From the NCBI GenBank assembly GCA_900752435.1, contig CAADVD010000016.1, forward strand, positions 124,001 to 188,000: DNA of 64,000 nt, read 5' to 3'. This document shows positions 49,953-58,593 of this stretch, in pieces (position 1 is the first letter of the stretch; every line of letters starts with the position of its first letter). The position numbers and the translations under genes are program-made. The notes under the pieces are model-generated. The model searched no databases and was not told where the DNA came from. It saw only the letters and a list, made by a program, of their open reading frames with translations. This DNA is from Oscillospiraceae bacterium. GTDB taxonomy: Bacteria > Bacillota > Clostridia > Oscillospirales > Ruminococcaceae.

Positions 49953-50816
49953 TTATGTCTCCTTTTTCAGATACTCACTCACAAACTCATGTGCAACCTC
50001 TGAAACGCTCTCCCAGTAAGATTCCCAGTAAGAATCGTTTTTGCCCAGCTTGTTCTGGAGCCTTTCCGGGAAACGGGGATCCTGGACCATGCGGTTATAT
50101 TGCTCATCGGTCAGCTGATCCAATTCATCCCAGTCTGACACCTGTGATACAAAATCTTCAAGCTGGCAGGACGCCTGGTAAAGCCATCCCATCTCCCTGA
50201 CAAACCGATTGGAAACGCAGAACTGCTGAGAGACGATTGCGATATGGTAATGGCTCTCGCAGTATTCGCCGTCAATGTAACATTCATAGAGGGAGTCCGT
50301 GGAATGCTCCTTGAACTTCTCATCATCCACCCATTGCGGAATACAGCCGCTTTCCTGCTCCTCTTTCAGTTTCTGGACCAGTATGCGTTTCGCATCATTG
50401 AAGTCCGTATAGACCTCGGAAGAATTTCCCTGTTCGCCGTCAACCGCCCAATCTTCCAAAAGAATATAAATCCTTGGATGCTGGCGACACTCTTTCAGGT
50501 CATCAAGCGGCTCCACCATAGACGGAGCCATGATGACAAGATCCAGGATGATGTCGTCAATGGTCTTTTTCTGGTCATACAGTTCAGAGAAAACCTCTTC
50601 CAGCTTTTTTACTTCACAGGGCAGTGCAGGAACTTCAAAAGAGCAATATATATCCGGCGTTTCATTTTCCGTTTCCTTATCCTCTCCATCACGGATTTCC
50701 GTAATCGTCCCATACAGACCCTCATACTCGCTTTCCGGCGTTCCCACGATGGGAGCGCCGATTACATAAGTTGTGCCGTCGTATTCAAACTCAGCACCGA
50801 TTCGATTGATAATCAT
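49953..50816 (-). CDS. Acidic hypothetical protein
   Basis: A 287-residue strongly acidic protein. IINRIGAEFEYDGTTYVIGA opens a beta-rich N-terminal part with YEGLYGTITEIRDG; the C-terminal part is helical (EELDQLTDEQYNRMVQ style; SYWESYWESVSEVAHEFVSE). It is not recognised. Five bases separate it from the gene at 49606. The charge and the mobile setting allow a DNA-mimic or anti-defence role, but no direct evidence exists. AAAGGAGG precedes the ATG. Confidence 0.65.
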   Translation of the reverse strand: MIINRIGAEFEYDGTTYVIGAPIVGTPESEYEGLYGTITEIRDGEDKETENETPDIYCSFEVPALPCEVKKLEEVFSELYDQKKTIDDIILDLVIMAPSMVEPLDDLKECRQHPRIYILLEDWAVDGEQGNSSEVYTDFNDAKRILVQKLKEEQESGCIPQWVDDEKFKEHSTDSLYECYIDGEYCESHYHIAIVSQQFCVSNRFVREMGWLYQASCQLEDFVSQVSDWDELDQLTDEQYNRMVQDPRFPERLQNKLGKNDSYWESYWESVSEVAHEFVSEYLKKET

Positions 50817-50831
50817 TTTTTGATACCTCCT

Positions 50832-51089
50832 TTATTCTGAAACTTTTATTGCAAACAGACAGCGTGGATCATAGCGCATTTGGGTGGCCGCCTTTTTGCA
50901 GGCTTCCTCCTCGCTTTCCGCCTTTATGACTGCGATAAATGGGGTCGGCTCCATATCGTGCCATCTGCCTTCGTTATCTGTGCCGCACATATCAATATCC
51001 GTCAATTCTTCATCTGTCAGACCGACAATATCAAACATTTCTGAGTCACGAACCCATACAGAGTCCATACAAATAACATATGTATTCAT
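50832..51089 (-). CDS. Small hypothetical protein
   Basis: An 85-residue acidic protein: MNTYVICMDSVWVRDSEMFD, IVGLTDEELTDIDMCGTDNE, FIAVIKAESEEEACKKAATQ, MRYDPRCLFAIKVSE. The second half has the pattern of a small alpha/beta ferredoxin-like fold. The ATG at 51089 has AGGAGG 6 bases upstream and follows the previous stop by about a dozen bases. Not recognised. Confidence 0.6.
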   Translation of the reverse strand: MNTYVICMDSVWVRDSEMFDIVGLTDEELTDIDMCGTDNEGRWHDMEPTPFIAVIKAESEEEACKKAATQMRYDPRCLFAIKVSE

Positions 51090-51100
51090 CTGAATCCTCC

Positions 51101-52225
51101 TCACATATGATAATCTACGGCAACCAGTACCGTATCCTCATCCACATCATCAATGTAGCCATCTATGCAGCTGCGCCAGTCTACTGGAACATATTTTTCA
51201 GATTCTGCATCCAGCACACTGTCATCTTTGCTCAGCCACTGGTCCTCATCCACGATGTCATGCGAGCCTACCGGATACTTCCAGCTGCCCGGAATCCCAT
51301 ATTCCTCCAGGTATTCCTCCAAGGTAGAGCCCTTGCGGTAAACCAGTTCGCCCCAGTGCATAACTCCGTCCGGGACAATCTCTCCATGGAAATCCGGATC
51401 CGTCTTTCCTGCCAGGAACATCTGTTCAAGCTTATGGAACCGCTCTGCGGCTTTCTGGTTTCGCCAGTCCCGCATGGCATCCCACGCAATGTCCTTTTTC
51501 CTGGCAGCGCATACCCACCGGTATCCTTCCGGCGCCTCTGATTTCCGGTCCGAGTTGCACCAGCTTCGCTCACCGATAGAATACTCAGTGCAGTCGTCCT
51601 TTACCAGGAACATCTCCGGCCATCGCCCGCCAATGGAATACCAATCCCATATGGCGTTTGGATTATAATAATATCCATAGCCTTGATGCTTTTCATCAAA
51701 AGAAAAGCCACACCTTTCTTCTGCATATTTCTCAAAACTCTTATAGAGCTTTTTGCGGGGATAATTAGGCAGAGCCACCATTCGTTTTGCTTTCTTTGTA
51801 CGCTTTTCATGATGAAGCGATCCTGCATCCCTTTGGAACACTTTTCCGTCACGGACAACAAATCTGCCCCAGAGTGGATCGCCATACTGCTCCACAACTG
51901 TTCCTTGAGGCAGCTTTATGCAATCAACCGCATCCTCATATTCCTCGCGCAGTTTTTCTGTCCGATCTTCAAATTCCAGATATTCCGGATCCTCCAGCGA
52001 CTCACAATAAGGATACATCAGCTCAGAAACGCCGTCATTCACTGCACGGGAGAACGATGACTGAAGATTTTGACATCTCCCAATCGCAAAATCCAGCATA
52101 AAATTCTTTGTTTCAATTTGCTTCTGAAGCTCCAATTCCTTCAGCGCCTCTGCAATCTGGTTGTCCAATTCCTTGTCTTCCTGTATCTGAGAGATTTCTA
52201 AAGCTGCTAATGTTAAAAAGTGCAT
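51101..52225 (-). CDS. Phage-like hypothetical with WDWYxIGGRW motif
   Basis: A 374-residue protein. The N-terminal 60 residues are helical and charged. The centre holds YYNPNAIWDWYSIGGRWPEM, a motif I know from uncharacterised phage and plasmid proteins; the C-terminal part is acidic (YGIPGSWKYPVGSHDIVDED). The function is unknown; the tight aromatic/Gly motif suggests ligand or nucleic-acid binding. AAGGAAGG precedes the ATG. It is downstream of the VWA gene, separated by a 9-bp hairpin. Confidence 0.65.
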   Translation of the reverse strand: MHFLTLAALEISQIQEDKELDNQIAEALKELELQKQIETKNFMLDFAIGRCQNLQSSFSRAVNDGVSELMYPYCESLEDPEYLEFEDRTEKLREEYEDAVDCIKLPQGTVVEQYGDPLWGRFVVRDGKVFQRDAGSLHHEKRTKKAKRMVALPNYPRKKLYKSFEKYAEERCGFSFDEKHQGYGYYYNPNAIWDWYSIGGRWPEMFLVKDDCTEYSIGERSWCNSDRKSEAPEGYRWVCAARKKDIAWDAMRDWRNQKAAERFHKLEQMFLAGKTDPDFHGEIVPDGVMHWGELVYRKGSTLEEYLEEYGIPGSWKYPVGSHDIVDEDQWLSKDDSVLDAESEKYVPVDWRSCIDGYIDDVDEDTVLVAVDYHM

Positions 52226-52251
52226 AATTACCTTCCTTTCTGAATAACAGG

Positions 52252-52279
52252 CGGGCAGCTGTAGAAATCCAGCTGCCCG
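52252..52279. terminator. Hairpin after the VWA gene
   Basis: CGGGCAGCT (52252-52260) pairs with AGCTGCCCG (52271-52279). The T-run (CTTTTTT) is on the plus-strand side, so termination on the minus strand is uncertain. Confidence 0.55.
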
Positions 52280-52304
52280 TCGTCTTTTTTATGATTTGAT
52301 ATTG

Positions 52305-54575
52305 TTATACCCTCACATGCCGCTTCACAACAGCGGTTAGTTTTATGGGCAGTTGGTTTAAATCCGAGATATCCAGGAATGAGTCTCCGTAGATTCTCTC
52401 AATGTTTTGCTTGTCATCTCCGATTGCCGCAGCGACAAACAAAATACCTTTACGCTGATACTCCTGCTTGATGCCGCGAAGGTCCTCCTCAGCTGCGGAA
52501 CCTCCATACCCACTGTCAGCAGGCTGTCCGTCAGAAACCAGTATGAGGATTTTTACTGCTTCTGGCCGCTTAGACAGCTGCTCCGCAACAAAACGGAGTG
52601 CCGCCCCGTCACGGTTACTGCCTCTGGCCGCAATATCCATCATGCGGTATTTATCATCATGATCAAAGCCATCAAATTCCGCATAGGAATACAATGCTAC
52701 TGTATTTCCGACATCGGTATAATCAGTGGAATGGCCATAGACCATAACCGGGATATCCAGGCTCTGGCAGAAATCATACAGAATGATAGCTGAAGCTCTG
52801 GCATAAGTACAGCGGTCACAGGAACACATGGACCCTGACTCATCCAGAAGCAGGCCGACTGCCAGTTCCGGGATCTCATTGGGCAGATTGTTCTTATAAA
52901 ACACCTTGCCGTCATTCCTGCACAGTGCGTGAGCATCCAGACGGCGGCCCATGATAAGCCCGGTCTGTTTACCGCCTCTCCGATTTTCCTTGAGCTGCTT
53001 GAGCAAACTCTTCTGCAGCTGGCGGGAAATATTCAGCAAAGGTCCTGAAATAGCATCGTACTGTTCCATAAGCTCCTCATCCACAGAGGCAATCCGGTTG
53101 ATTCGGATAGGTACTCCTTCATGGATATTCCCATAGGAAATGTTCTGAGCGACATCGTTAAGCTCCTGAATCCTTTCATTCTCCAGTTGCTCACAGGCCG
53201 CCTTTTCTGCCATCTTATCCAGAAGACGTTCAATATCGGCAGCCGCACTGTCGTAATGCTCCCGCTCATAATCTTCGTTTTTTTCCACGGAACCACCAAC
53301 AGGTTCTGAAAGTGATTCTGACTGGTGATAAGGAATACGTCCCTGCTCAGTATCTGAAGTTTCTTGTTTCCCTGAACCGGAACTGCCACCATCTATCGGG
53401 GCAGCGTCTTCGTCTGTAGAATTATCGCTTCCCCCAGACTCAGATGGATTTTCTTCCGTTTCAGAGTCAGTCTGGGAGCTGTCTGTTTCCTCAGAGTCAT
53501 CTTCACTGTCGGCATCTGCATGGGTCTGTGCCCGTTTGCCGGCCGTCGCAGATTCTTCTGACCCGCCAGAGGCTTCCGGCACCGGTGTACTACTTCCTTC
53601 ACCCATTTCGGAACCACCGGCAATTGCACCCAACACTTCCGACAAGGTTTCTGCAAGACTGGCGGAGCCGCCGGAGGCTACTGCCTCTTCCTGACGCTTT
53701 TTGCATTCTTCACAAAAAGATTCGATATAGTCCCAGCACCTTACCAGCACCATATTGACAACATTCAACCGGTCTTTTCCGGACCTGCTCAGTAAAGCGC
53801 TGTCAATATCGGTAATCAAACCAAACACCGCCTGAATTCTTTCATCGCTGAGCGGTTCGTCCCCGTATTTGATTTCACCAAACTTAGCATACGAGAGCAT
53901 GATCTGAAGAATGCTTTCAAAAATATGCTTTCCTTCATCTTCACTCTCAATCATCTGCGTCACCGTTTCGATATGCTCAAAATGCTGCTCCCGCAGCTTT
54001 TCAAGACCGTACCCCAATGTGCCTGGAAAATTGTTCAGCATCCTGTTTTCGATATACCCATCCTCAATTACATTGGAGATATGATGGGCAATCATCTGCA
54101 CCATCTCCAGATTTTTCGGATCAGTTTTCACATAATTCCAGAATGCTTTCTCGTTCCGTGCATCCGCCGTTGTCTTCAGGTCTGGTGGATAGGGATACCA
54201 ACGACCGCTTCCTAAATAGTTGGTATGTGTCTGTGCTGCCAGAAAGTCTGTATAAAGGACATGTCCCAGTTCGTGTGCAAACAAACCGCACACAATCTGG
54301 TAACGGTTTTCTCGCCCTTTTACCTTTGTAACCAGAGAATTTCCAGTATTGATGCGCACAAACATATTGTCCGTTGACGCCACATGCTTTTCTCTCGGTT
54401 TCCAATACAGATTGACACGAACCCGGCGGTTATAGCGATACCGCCTTGTCTGTGCCGCCGCCAGATCTTCAAAATGTCCCGCCAAAAGACGGGACGAGAA
54501 GAATTGTCGGTCTGAAATTTTACTGCGCTGCTCATTGAGCCGCTGTTTTACTAACTTGTGATTCACCCTCGCCAT
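52305..54575 (-). CDS. CobT-like VWA-domain protein with HExxH motif
   Basis: A 756-residue protein. Near residues 101-105 lies HELGH in CGLFAHELGHVLYTD, a metallopeptidase-like zinc motif. A long Ser/Glu/Asp-rich linker spans about 320-430. The C-terminal von Willebrand A domain starts near 575 with the MIDAS LLLDESGSMCSC at residue 578, then DGAALRFVAEQL and LILVSDGQPAD. It follows directly after a MoxR-type ATPase gene. Such MoxR-VWA pairs remodel or load metal into partner proteins; the partner here is unknown. GGAGG precedes the ATG. Confidence 0.85.
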   Translation of the reverse strand: MARVNHKLVKQRLNEQRSKISDRQFFSSRLLAGHFEDLAAAQTRRYRYNRRVRVNLYWKPREKHVASTDNMFVRINTGNSLVTKVKGRENRYQIVCGLFAHELGHVLYTDFLAAQTHTNYLGSGRWYPYPPDLKTTADARNEKAFWNYVKTDPKNLEMVQMIAHHISNVIEDGYIENRMLNNFPGTLGYGLEKLREQHFEHIETVTQMIESEDEGKHIFESILQIMLSYAKFGEIKYGDEPLSDERIQAVFGLITDIDSALLSRSGKDRLNVVNMVLVRCWDYIESFCEECKKRQEEAVASGGSASLAETLSEVLGAIAGGSEMGEGSSTPVPEASGGSEESATAGKRAQTHADADSEDDSEETDSSQTDSETEENPSESGGSDNSTDEDAAPIDGGSSGSGKQETSDTEQGRIPYHQSESLSEPVGGSVEKNEDYEREHYDSAAADIERLLDKMAEKAACEQLENERIQELNDVAQNISYGNIHEGVPIRINRIASVDEELMEQYDAISGPLLNISRQLQKSLLKQLKENRRGGKQTGLIMGRRLDAHALCRNDGKVFYKNNLPNEIPELAVGLLLDESGSMCSCDRCTYARASAIILYDFCQSLDIPVMVYGHSTDYTDVGNTVALYSYAEFDGFDHDDKYRMMDIAARGSNRDGAALRFVAEQLSKRPEAVKILILVSDGQPADSGYGGSAAEEDLRGIKQEYQRKGILFVAAAIGDDKQNIERIYGDSFLDISDLNQLPIKLTAVVKRHVRV

Positions 54576-54602
54576 ACAGGGTTGACCTCCTTTCTACTAC
54601 AT

Positions 54603-56477
54603 TTATGCGGTTGCTTTCTTCCGCTTCTTTGTGAAAATCGGTTCCAGAACTGCACTGACCAGTGCCTCACGGTCTACTTCATCCGTGGTCGCCTTGCTGA
54701 TGATCGTATATAGCGCCGACTCATATACATCGCCGGTAATCTCACTGCTTACGATCCAGTCGATCAGACTGCGCATACCATATGAACCGTCTGTAATACT
54801 GTTTTTTCGGCAATACTCCGACAGATCATTGACCACCTGCACCATCTGGGAAATCTGGTACTCATCTGTTGCACCTGTAACTGACATGGCACGCTGCACC
54901 ATAACTTCAGGCGTCGGCAGCTCCACGTCCCGCACCAGACTCATTCTGTCGATAACGGACTGGTTCATGCCTCGGCACCCTTCGTATTCAATGTTGGTTG
55001 TTACTACTACGACTGCATCCGGATGACGCTTGATGATTTCACCGGTAGGGAGGGTGATTGTTCCGGTCTGCTCCAGCAGGGAGTTTAGTCCCACCAGAAC
55101 ACCAGGCTGAACAATCGTGGAAGGTTCCTGAATCTCGATGACATATCCGTTCTTCAGAGCTTTGATAAAGTCTGTCTCTGTGTAGGTATAAGTCTGACCG
55201 CCGCCCTTGGAATTTTCATCCCGTCTGGACAGAGCACGTACCTTCTCTGTTACACGATCCAGCACAATGCTCATGCAATCCTGAGATGTGGCAGCCGCAT
55301 TCTCTACGCCCGTCAGTGCCTGATATACCCCCGCCGGATCGTAGTCCATATCATCCAAATCGGGAAGGTTCATCATTTTAGACACGTTGGCATAATTGAT
55401 TCCGCCCATACTCGCCAAAATTGCTTTCTCATGGTCAAGCTGTGCATCACCGGTAGAACCCGAATCGGAATCCGGGAATATCTGACCGATGAAGTCAAAT
55501 ATTTCTGTTCCTGCCGAGCAAGTGTATGCCATATACGGAAGCCCCAGTCCTGCGGCAATCGCCTTTGCGCTCATGGTCTTTCCGGTTCCGGCCGGCCCTC
55601 TAAGGAGAAAATTCCTCATCTGTGTCGGTTTCCCGGTGGTTGCCTGAGCATGTTTACAGATATCAACGACCTCCTGTGGAATGATGTACCATTCCGGAAG
55701 CACCGGTATCAGCTGTTTTTCCTGACTGCTCATAGTCCTTGGGTGCAGTTCGTACTTGCCGACAAAATCCGTGTGTTCCACAATGGCATCTGCGCTCTTC
55801 ACAATAACCCTCGCTGTTTTTGCAAAAATCGTAAATTCCCCCGCAATCACATGGGTAGGCTCAAAAGCGCCGGAATCCAGCTGCACCTGAGATACACGCA
55901 TCAGATTTCCGGCCTTGTCCACACTCACCTTGACGGCTGCTGAACAGGAGGTATCTTTGATACGTCTGTAGGCGTTGTCACATAGCATTGCCATGTACTC
56001 CGTAGCCGAGCGTAAATCCGAAAATCCATGACTGAACTGATCGCGGTACAATTCAAAATTATCACTGAATTCCTCGTCATTCATAAGTACCGGAAACAGC
56101 GCCATCATAACGGCAGCTCCATCACGCCCTGATGCGTTCAGCACATAGTTTTCAAAAGTTTCCGTGTTCTTGTCATACACGCTTGCCATTAACGAACCGG
56201 AGTTGCTGTCATATACTACCAGATGATACTCATCAGGCCCCATGGACGATTTGTATTCAGCAACTGTCCTGTGGTCGATGACCCCGACAGCTCCTTCGGC
56301 ACTGCCATCCATGCAGCGGCAAACTGCATGTACCGCTTTTATGACTGTTGAACACAAAGTTGCATTTGTCCCATCTCCATATTTCGATGATACTGACACC
56401 TTTTTGTTCGTCAGTGTATCAAACGGTTCCGGTAAGGGACGGCTGTAATTAAAGATGTTGTTCATGTATGCACTCAT
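54603..56477 (-). CDS. MoxR/CobS-like AAA+ ATPase
   Basis: A 624-residue AAA+ protein. The first 280 residues form a domain not recognised (QFSHGFSDLRSATEYMAMLC; FTIFAKTARVIVKSADAIVE). Walker A is LLRGPAGTGKTMSAK at residues 294-301; sensor 1 is AVVVVTTNIEYEGCRGMNQS; the arginine-finger region is SVIDRMSLVRDVELPTPE. The C-terminal lid is helical. It is paired with the VWA protein at 52305 as in CobS/CobT. It is likely a chaperone-type remodeller, probably of something encoded by the element. Confidence 0.87.
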   Translation of the reverse strand: MSAYMNNIFNYSRPLPEPFDTLTNKKVSVSSKYGDGTNATLCSTVIKAVHAVCRCMDGSAEGAVGVIDHRTVAEYKSSMGPDEYHLVVYDSNSGSLMASVYDKNTETFENYVLNASGRDGAAVMMALFPVLMNDEEFSDNFELYRDQFSHGFSDLRSATEYMAMLCDNAYRRIKDTSCSAAVKVSVDKAGNLMRVSQVQLDSGAFEPTHVIAGEFTIFAKTARVIVKSADAIVEHTDFVGKYELHPRTMSSQEKQLIPVLPEWYIIPQEVVDICKHAQATTGKPTQMRNFLLRGPAGTGKTMSAKAIAAGLGLPYMAYTCSAGTEIFDFIGQIFPDSDSGSTGDAQLDHEKAILASMGGINYANVSKMMNLPDLDDMDYDPAGVYQALTGVENAAATSQDCMSIVLDRVTEKVRALSRRDENSKGGGQTYTYTETDFIKALKNGYVIEIQEPSTIVQPGVLVGLNSLLEQTGTITLPTGEIIKRHPDAVVVVTTNIEYEGCRGMNQSVIDRMSLVRDVELPTPEVMVQRAMSVTGATDEYQISQMVQVVNDLSEYCRKNSITDGSYGMRSLIDWIVSSEITGDVYESALYTIISKATTDEVDREALVSAVLEPIFTKKRKKATA

Positions 56478-56480
56478 ACG

Positions 56481-57236
56481 TTATTTCCTTTCTGCATTTG
56501 ACTGCGTAAGATTAATTTTGATTCCCTCAGATACACACTGAACATCCGTAAGCCCGGCTCTTATCAGTTCCCGGCAGATATCTGCCCAACTCTCCCGGAC
56601 CGGAAGTTCTTCTGCGAGCAAAATCAATTCTGAGAGATTTTCCCCAATTGCTTCATTGCATCTGGCATTCAGCTCAAAAATATGAGCATCTGCCCACTCA
56701 AAAGCCAGCAGTTCGTAATTTTGTACCTCTGGTTCTTCTTCAGGTTCCGGGGCATTATCCTCCGGCTCCAAAACCGCATTCTCCTCAACCTGTGGATTGT
56801 ACTCAATTCCAACCACCTGCAGATTTCGGATCACAACCTTGGCACGCCGATAACCACCGGCACGATTGAGTAAAATAAAAACCTCCTGACTTTCCTGAAT
56901 AAGTTTTTCTGCATTCGGTGCCTCCCAGACCCATCTTGCTTCCGGATACTCAGATAGCACCAGCTCTGTAACCCGTCTGAGGATGACTGAATATGCAAGC
57001 ACCTGTACATCTTTCTCGGTCGTTTCTTTTACCGGTTCTGGTAAAAGAGGAAGTGGTACAATTACTTCAATCTTTCTGGATGAAAGAAAAAGCAGTCTTA
57101 TCACCGCTGCAAAAATACCGAGAATAATCAATAACAGGATGGGCCATAGCCGGCATATAAAAGTAAGCAAAGCCAGCATACCCAACAGTACCAGCGCCTC
57201 ATATGCCATGTGCCTTTTTTGATCTTTCTTATTCAT
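56481..57236 (-). CDS. Membrane-anchored hypothetical protein
   Basis: A 251-residue protein. Two N-terminal helices (MAYEALVLLGMLALLTFICR; WPILLLIILGIFAAVIRLLF) are followed by a cytoplasmic domain of about 190 residues with a Glu-rich linker (LEPEDNAPEPEEEPE). No known domain is recognised. It begins with a TGATG overlap with the gene at 57236 and ends just before the MoxR-type gene, so the three are coupled. A membrane anchor for the ATPase is possible. Confidence 0.65.
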   Translation of the reverse strand: MNKKDQKRHMAYEALVLLGMLALLTFICRLWPILLLIILGIFAAVIRLLFLSSRKIEVIVPLPLLPEPVKETTEKDVQVLAYSVILRRVTELVLSEYPEARWVWEAPNAEKLIQESQEVFILLNRAGGYRRAKVVIRNLQVVGIEYNPQVEENAVLEPEDNAPEPEEEPEVQNYELLAFEWADAHIFELNARCNEAIGENLSELILLAEELPVRESWADICRELIRAGLTDVQCVSEGIKINLTQSNAERK

Positions 57237-57616
57237 CACTCTGTTCCTTTCTGACTTCGTTCCTTTGGAATAAAGATATAGAGGCAGTTTACATCGCTGC
57301 AGTCAACAGCATCATGCAAAATTACTGCCGCCGCCTGCGATGAGTCAAATTGTTTTCCGGGTATTTCTCCAATATCTGCGGCTGCATGACCAAGAATGGT
57401 TCTTCTTTTGAGACCATTCGTCGCTGTCAAAACGCGGCAAAACTCTTCCCCGTCTCGGTAAACCGAAATAGCATACTGTCTGTTCAGGGAAATGCTCATC
57501 AGGATGCTATGAAGTTCTTCTTCATTCAGACATCCTTTTGTCTTGCCCTTCATTGCAGCCTTAAATTTTGTGTGTTTCTCCTCCTCAGAGAGAAGGCAAA
57601 AGGTTTCATTTGTCAT
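57236..57616 (-). CDS. Hypothetical protein upstream of the MoxR set
   Basis: A 126-residue soluble protein: MTNETFCLLSEEEKHTKFKA, CLNEEELHSILMSISLNRQY, AISVYRDGEEFCRVLTATNG. Beta-strand-rich C-terminal half with SDVNCLYIFIPKERS. It is not recognised. The ATG at 57616 has AAAGGAGG 7 bases upstream. It is first in the MoxR-VWA operon, downstream of the SSB terminator. Confidence 0.6.
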   Translation of the reverse strand: MTNETFCLLSEEEKHTKFKAAMKGKTKGCLNEEELHSILMSISLNRQYAISVYRDGEEFCRVLTATNGLKRRTILGHAAADIGEIPGKQFDSSQAAAVILHDAVDCSDVNCLYIFIPKERSQKGTE

Positions 57617-57637
57617 AAGACACCTCCTTTGAAACGC

Positions 57638-57681
57638 AAAAAAGCGCACATGAGCATACAGTATCTGTAACTCATGTGCGC
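57638..57681 (-). terminator. Terminator after ssb
   Basis: GCGCACATGAG (57644-57654) pairs perfectly with CTCATGTGCGC (57671-57681), and TTTTTTG follows on the minus strand. Confidence 0.9.
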
Positions 57682-57712
57682 CTTAATACGCCCGATTCAA
57701 TTGTTGCTCCAA

Positions 57713-58210
57713 TCAATTCTCATCAAAGAATGATCCGCCGCCAAATGCTTCATACCCGGTAAAATTTCCGGATGCTTCAGCGCCTGTCGCAGGAACGGAA
57801 GCAGCATTTTGCGGAGCAGTATTCTGGGGAGCCGCATTTTGCTGTCCTGCAGCTGCCTGGTTTTCCTTGGACTTGCCTCCACCGGAAGCATACTCAATGT
57901 CATCCAGAATAATAACCATCATTTTTCTGGTTTCTTTGGTATCCTTATCTTCCCAGGAATCTTCGTCCAGCCTGCCAATCAGATTCACAAAGGAACCCTC
58001 TTTCAGCTGCATCTTCTTGATGCGCTCGCATACGCCGTTAAACGCTTTGACCGGAAGGTTGATCCAGCGGCTGTCGTTTTCAGCATGAGGATCATAGACC
58101 TTCTTGCCGATACGGAACCTCACAGAATCACCATTCTCAGAAAAGCGAAGAGCTGGCGTGTTGTCATAACCTTTGGATACGACGACTTGTGTTGCAAAAA
58201 CTTTTAACAT
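57713..58210 (-). CDS. ssb: Single-stranded DNA-binding protein
   Basis: A 165-residue protein. The OB fold is ALRFSENGDSVRFRIGKKVY, SRWINLPVKAFNGVCERIKK, GSFVNLIGRLDEDSWEDKDT. A Gln/Ala/Pro-rich linker leads to the C-terminus FGGGSFFDEN, which differs from the usual acidic DDDIPF tip, so interaction with host recombination proteins may be reduced. It is the first gene after the second promoter-leader module. GGAG precedes the ATG. It serves replication or recombination of the element. Confidence 0.88.
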   Translation of the reverse strand: MLKVFATQVVVSKGYDNTPALRFSENGDSVRFRIGKKVYDPHAENDSRWINLPVKAFNGVCERIKKMQLKEGSFVNLIGRLDEDSWEDKDTKETRKMMVIILDDIEYASGGGKSKENQAAAGQQNAAPQNTAPQNAASVPATGAEASGNFTGYEAFGGGSFFDEN

Positions 58211-58293
58211 GGAAATCTCCTTTCTCGCAGGGGTTACCTGCTATAAAAAATATTTATTTCAAACCTGCTTTGCAGGCAGAAACCAAAAGAAAC

Positions 58294-58417
58294 AAAAAAA
58301 GTGCCAACCAGCACAATTGTGCTAATTGACACTTTGAAAACTCTGAAACTCGTGATTTCTCTTTGGAAATCTTGAAACTGATATAAGCATTATAGCATAT
58401 GCAGCTTCAATAGTCAA
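58294..58417 (-). promoter_or_regulatory. Promoter-leader-terminator module, copy 2
   Basis: -35 TTGACT (58412-58417), 17-base spacer, -10 TATAAT (58389-58394). The leader has ATCAGTTTCAAG and CAGAGTTTTCAAAGTGTCA, ending in a terminator (AAGTGTCAATTAGCAC with GTGCTGGTTGGCACTT, then TTTTT) at 58294-58335. It matches copy 1 at 44751-44871 in order and in the conserved blocks. It precedes ssb. A further CCTGC/GCAGG hairpin lies at 58264-58276. Confidence 0.82.
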
Positions 58418-58430
58418 TCCATCTGAAAAA

Positions 58431-58592
58431 TCACTTAAAAATAGCTTTTTCAATCTCCGTTTTTGCGAAATCCAAAGCAATGACTGCCTTCAGCAAGTCA
58501 AATCGGTAGGTGCCGTCTTCATTTTCGTTTTCCTTGACCAACTCCTGTATTTCGTTCAAGAGCCGATTCAACATCTCCTTATCTGCTTCCAT
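58431..58592 (-). CDS. Small helical hypothetical protein
   Basis: A 53-residue protein: MEADKEMLNRLLNEIQELVK, ENENEDGTYRFDLLKAVIAL, DFAKTEIEKAIFK. It is amphipathic, with a probable coiled coil at residues 1-25. AGAGG lies 8 bases before the ATG, which starts one base after the stop of the membrane protein upstream, so it is clearly in the operon. It is below the usual length cutoffs. Confidence 0.65.
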   Translation of the reverse strand: MEADKEMLNRLLNEIQELVKENENEDGTYRFDLLKAVIALDFAKTEIEKAIFK

Positions 58593-58593
58593 T

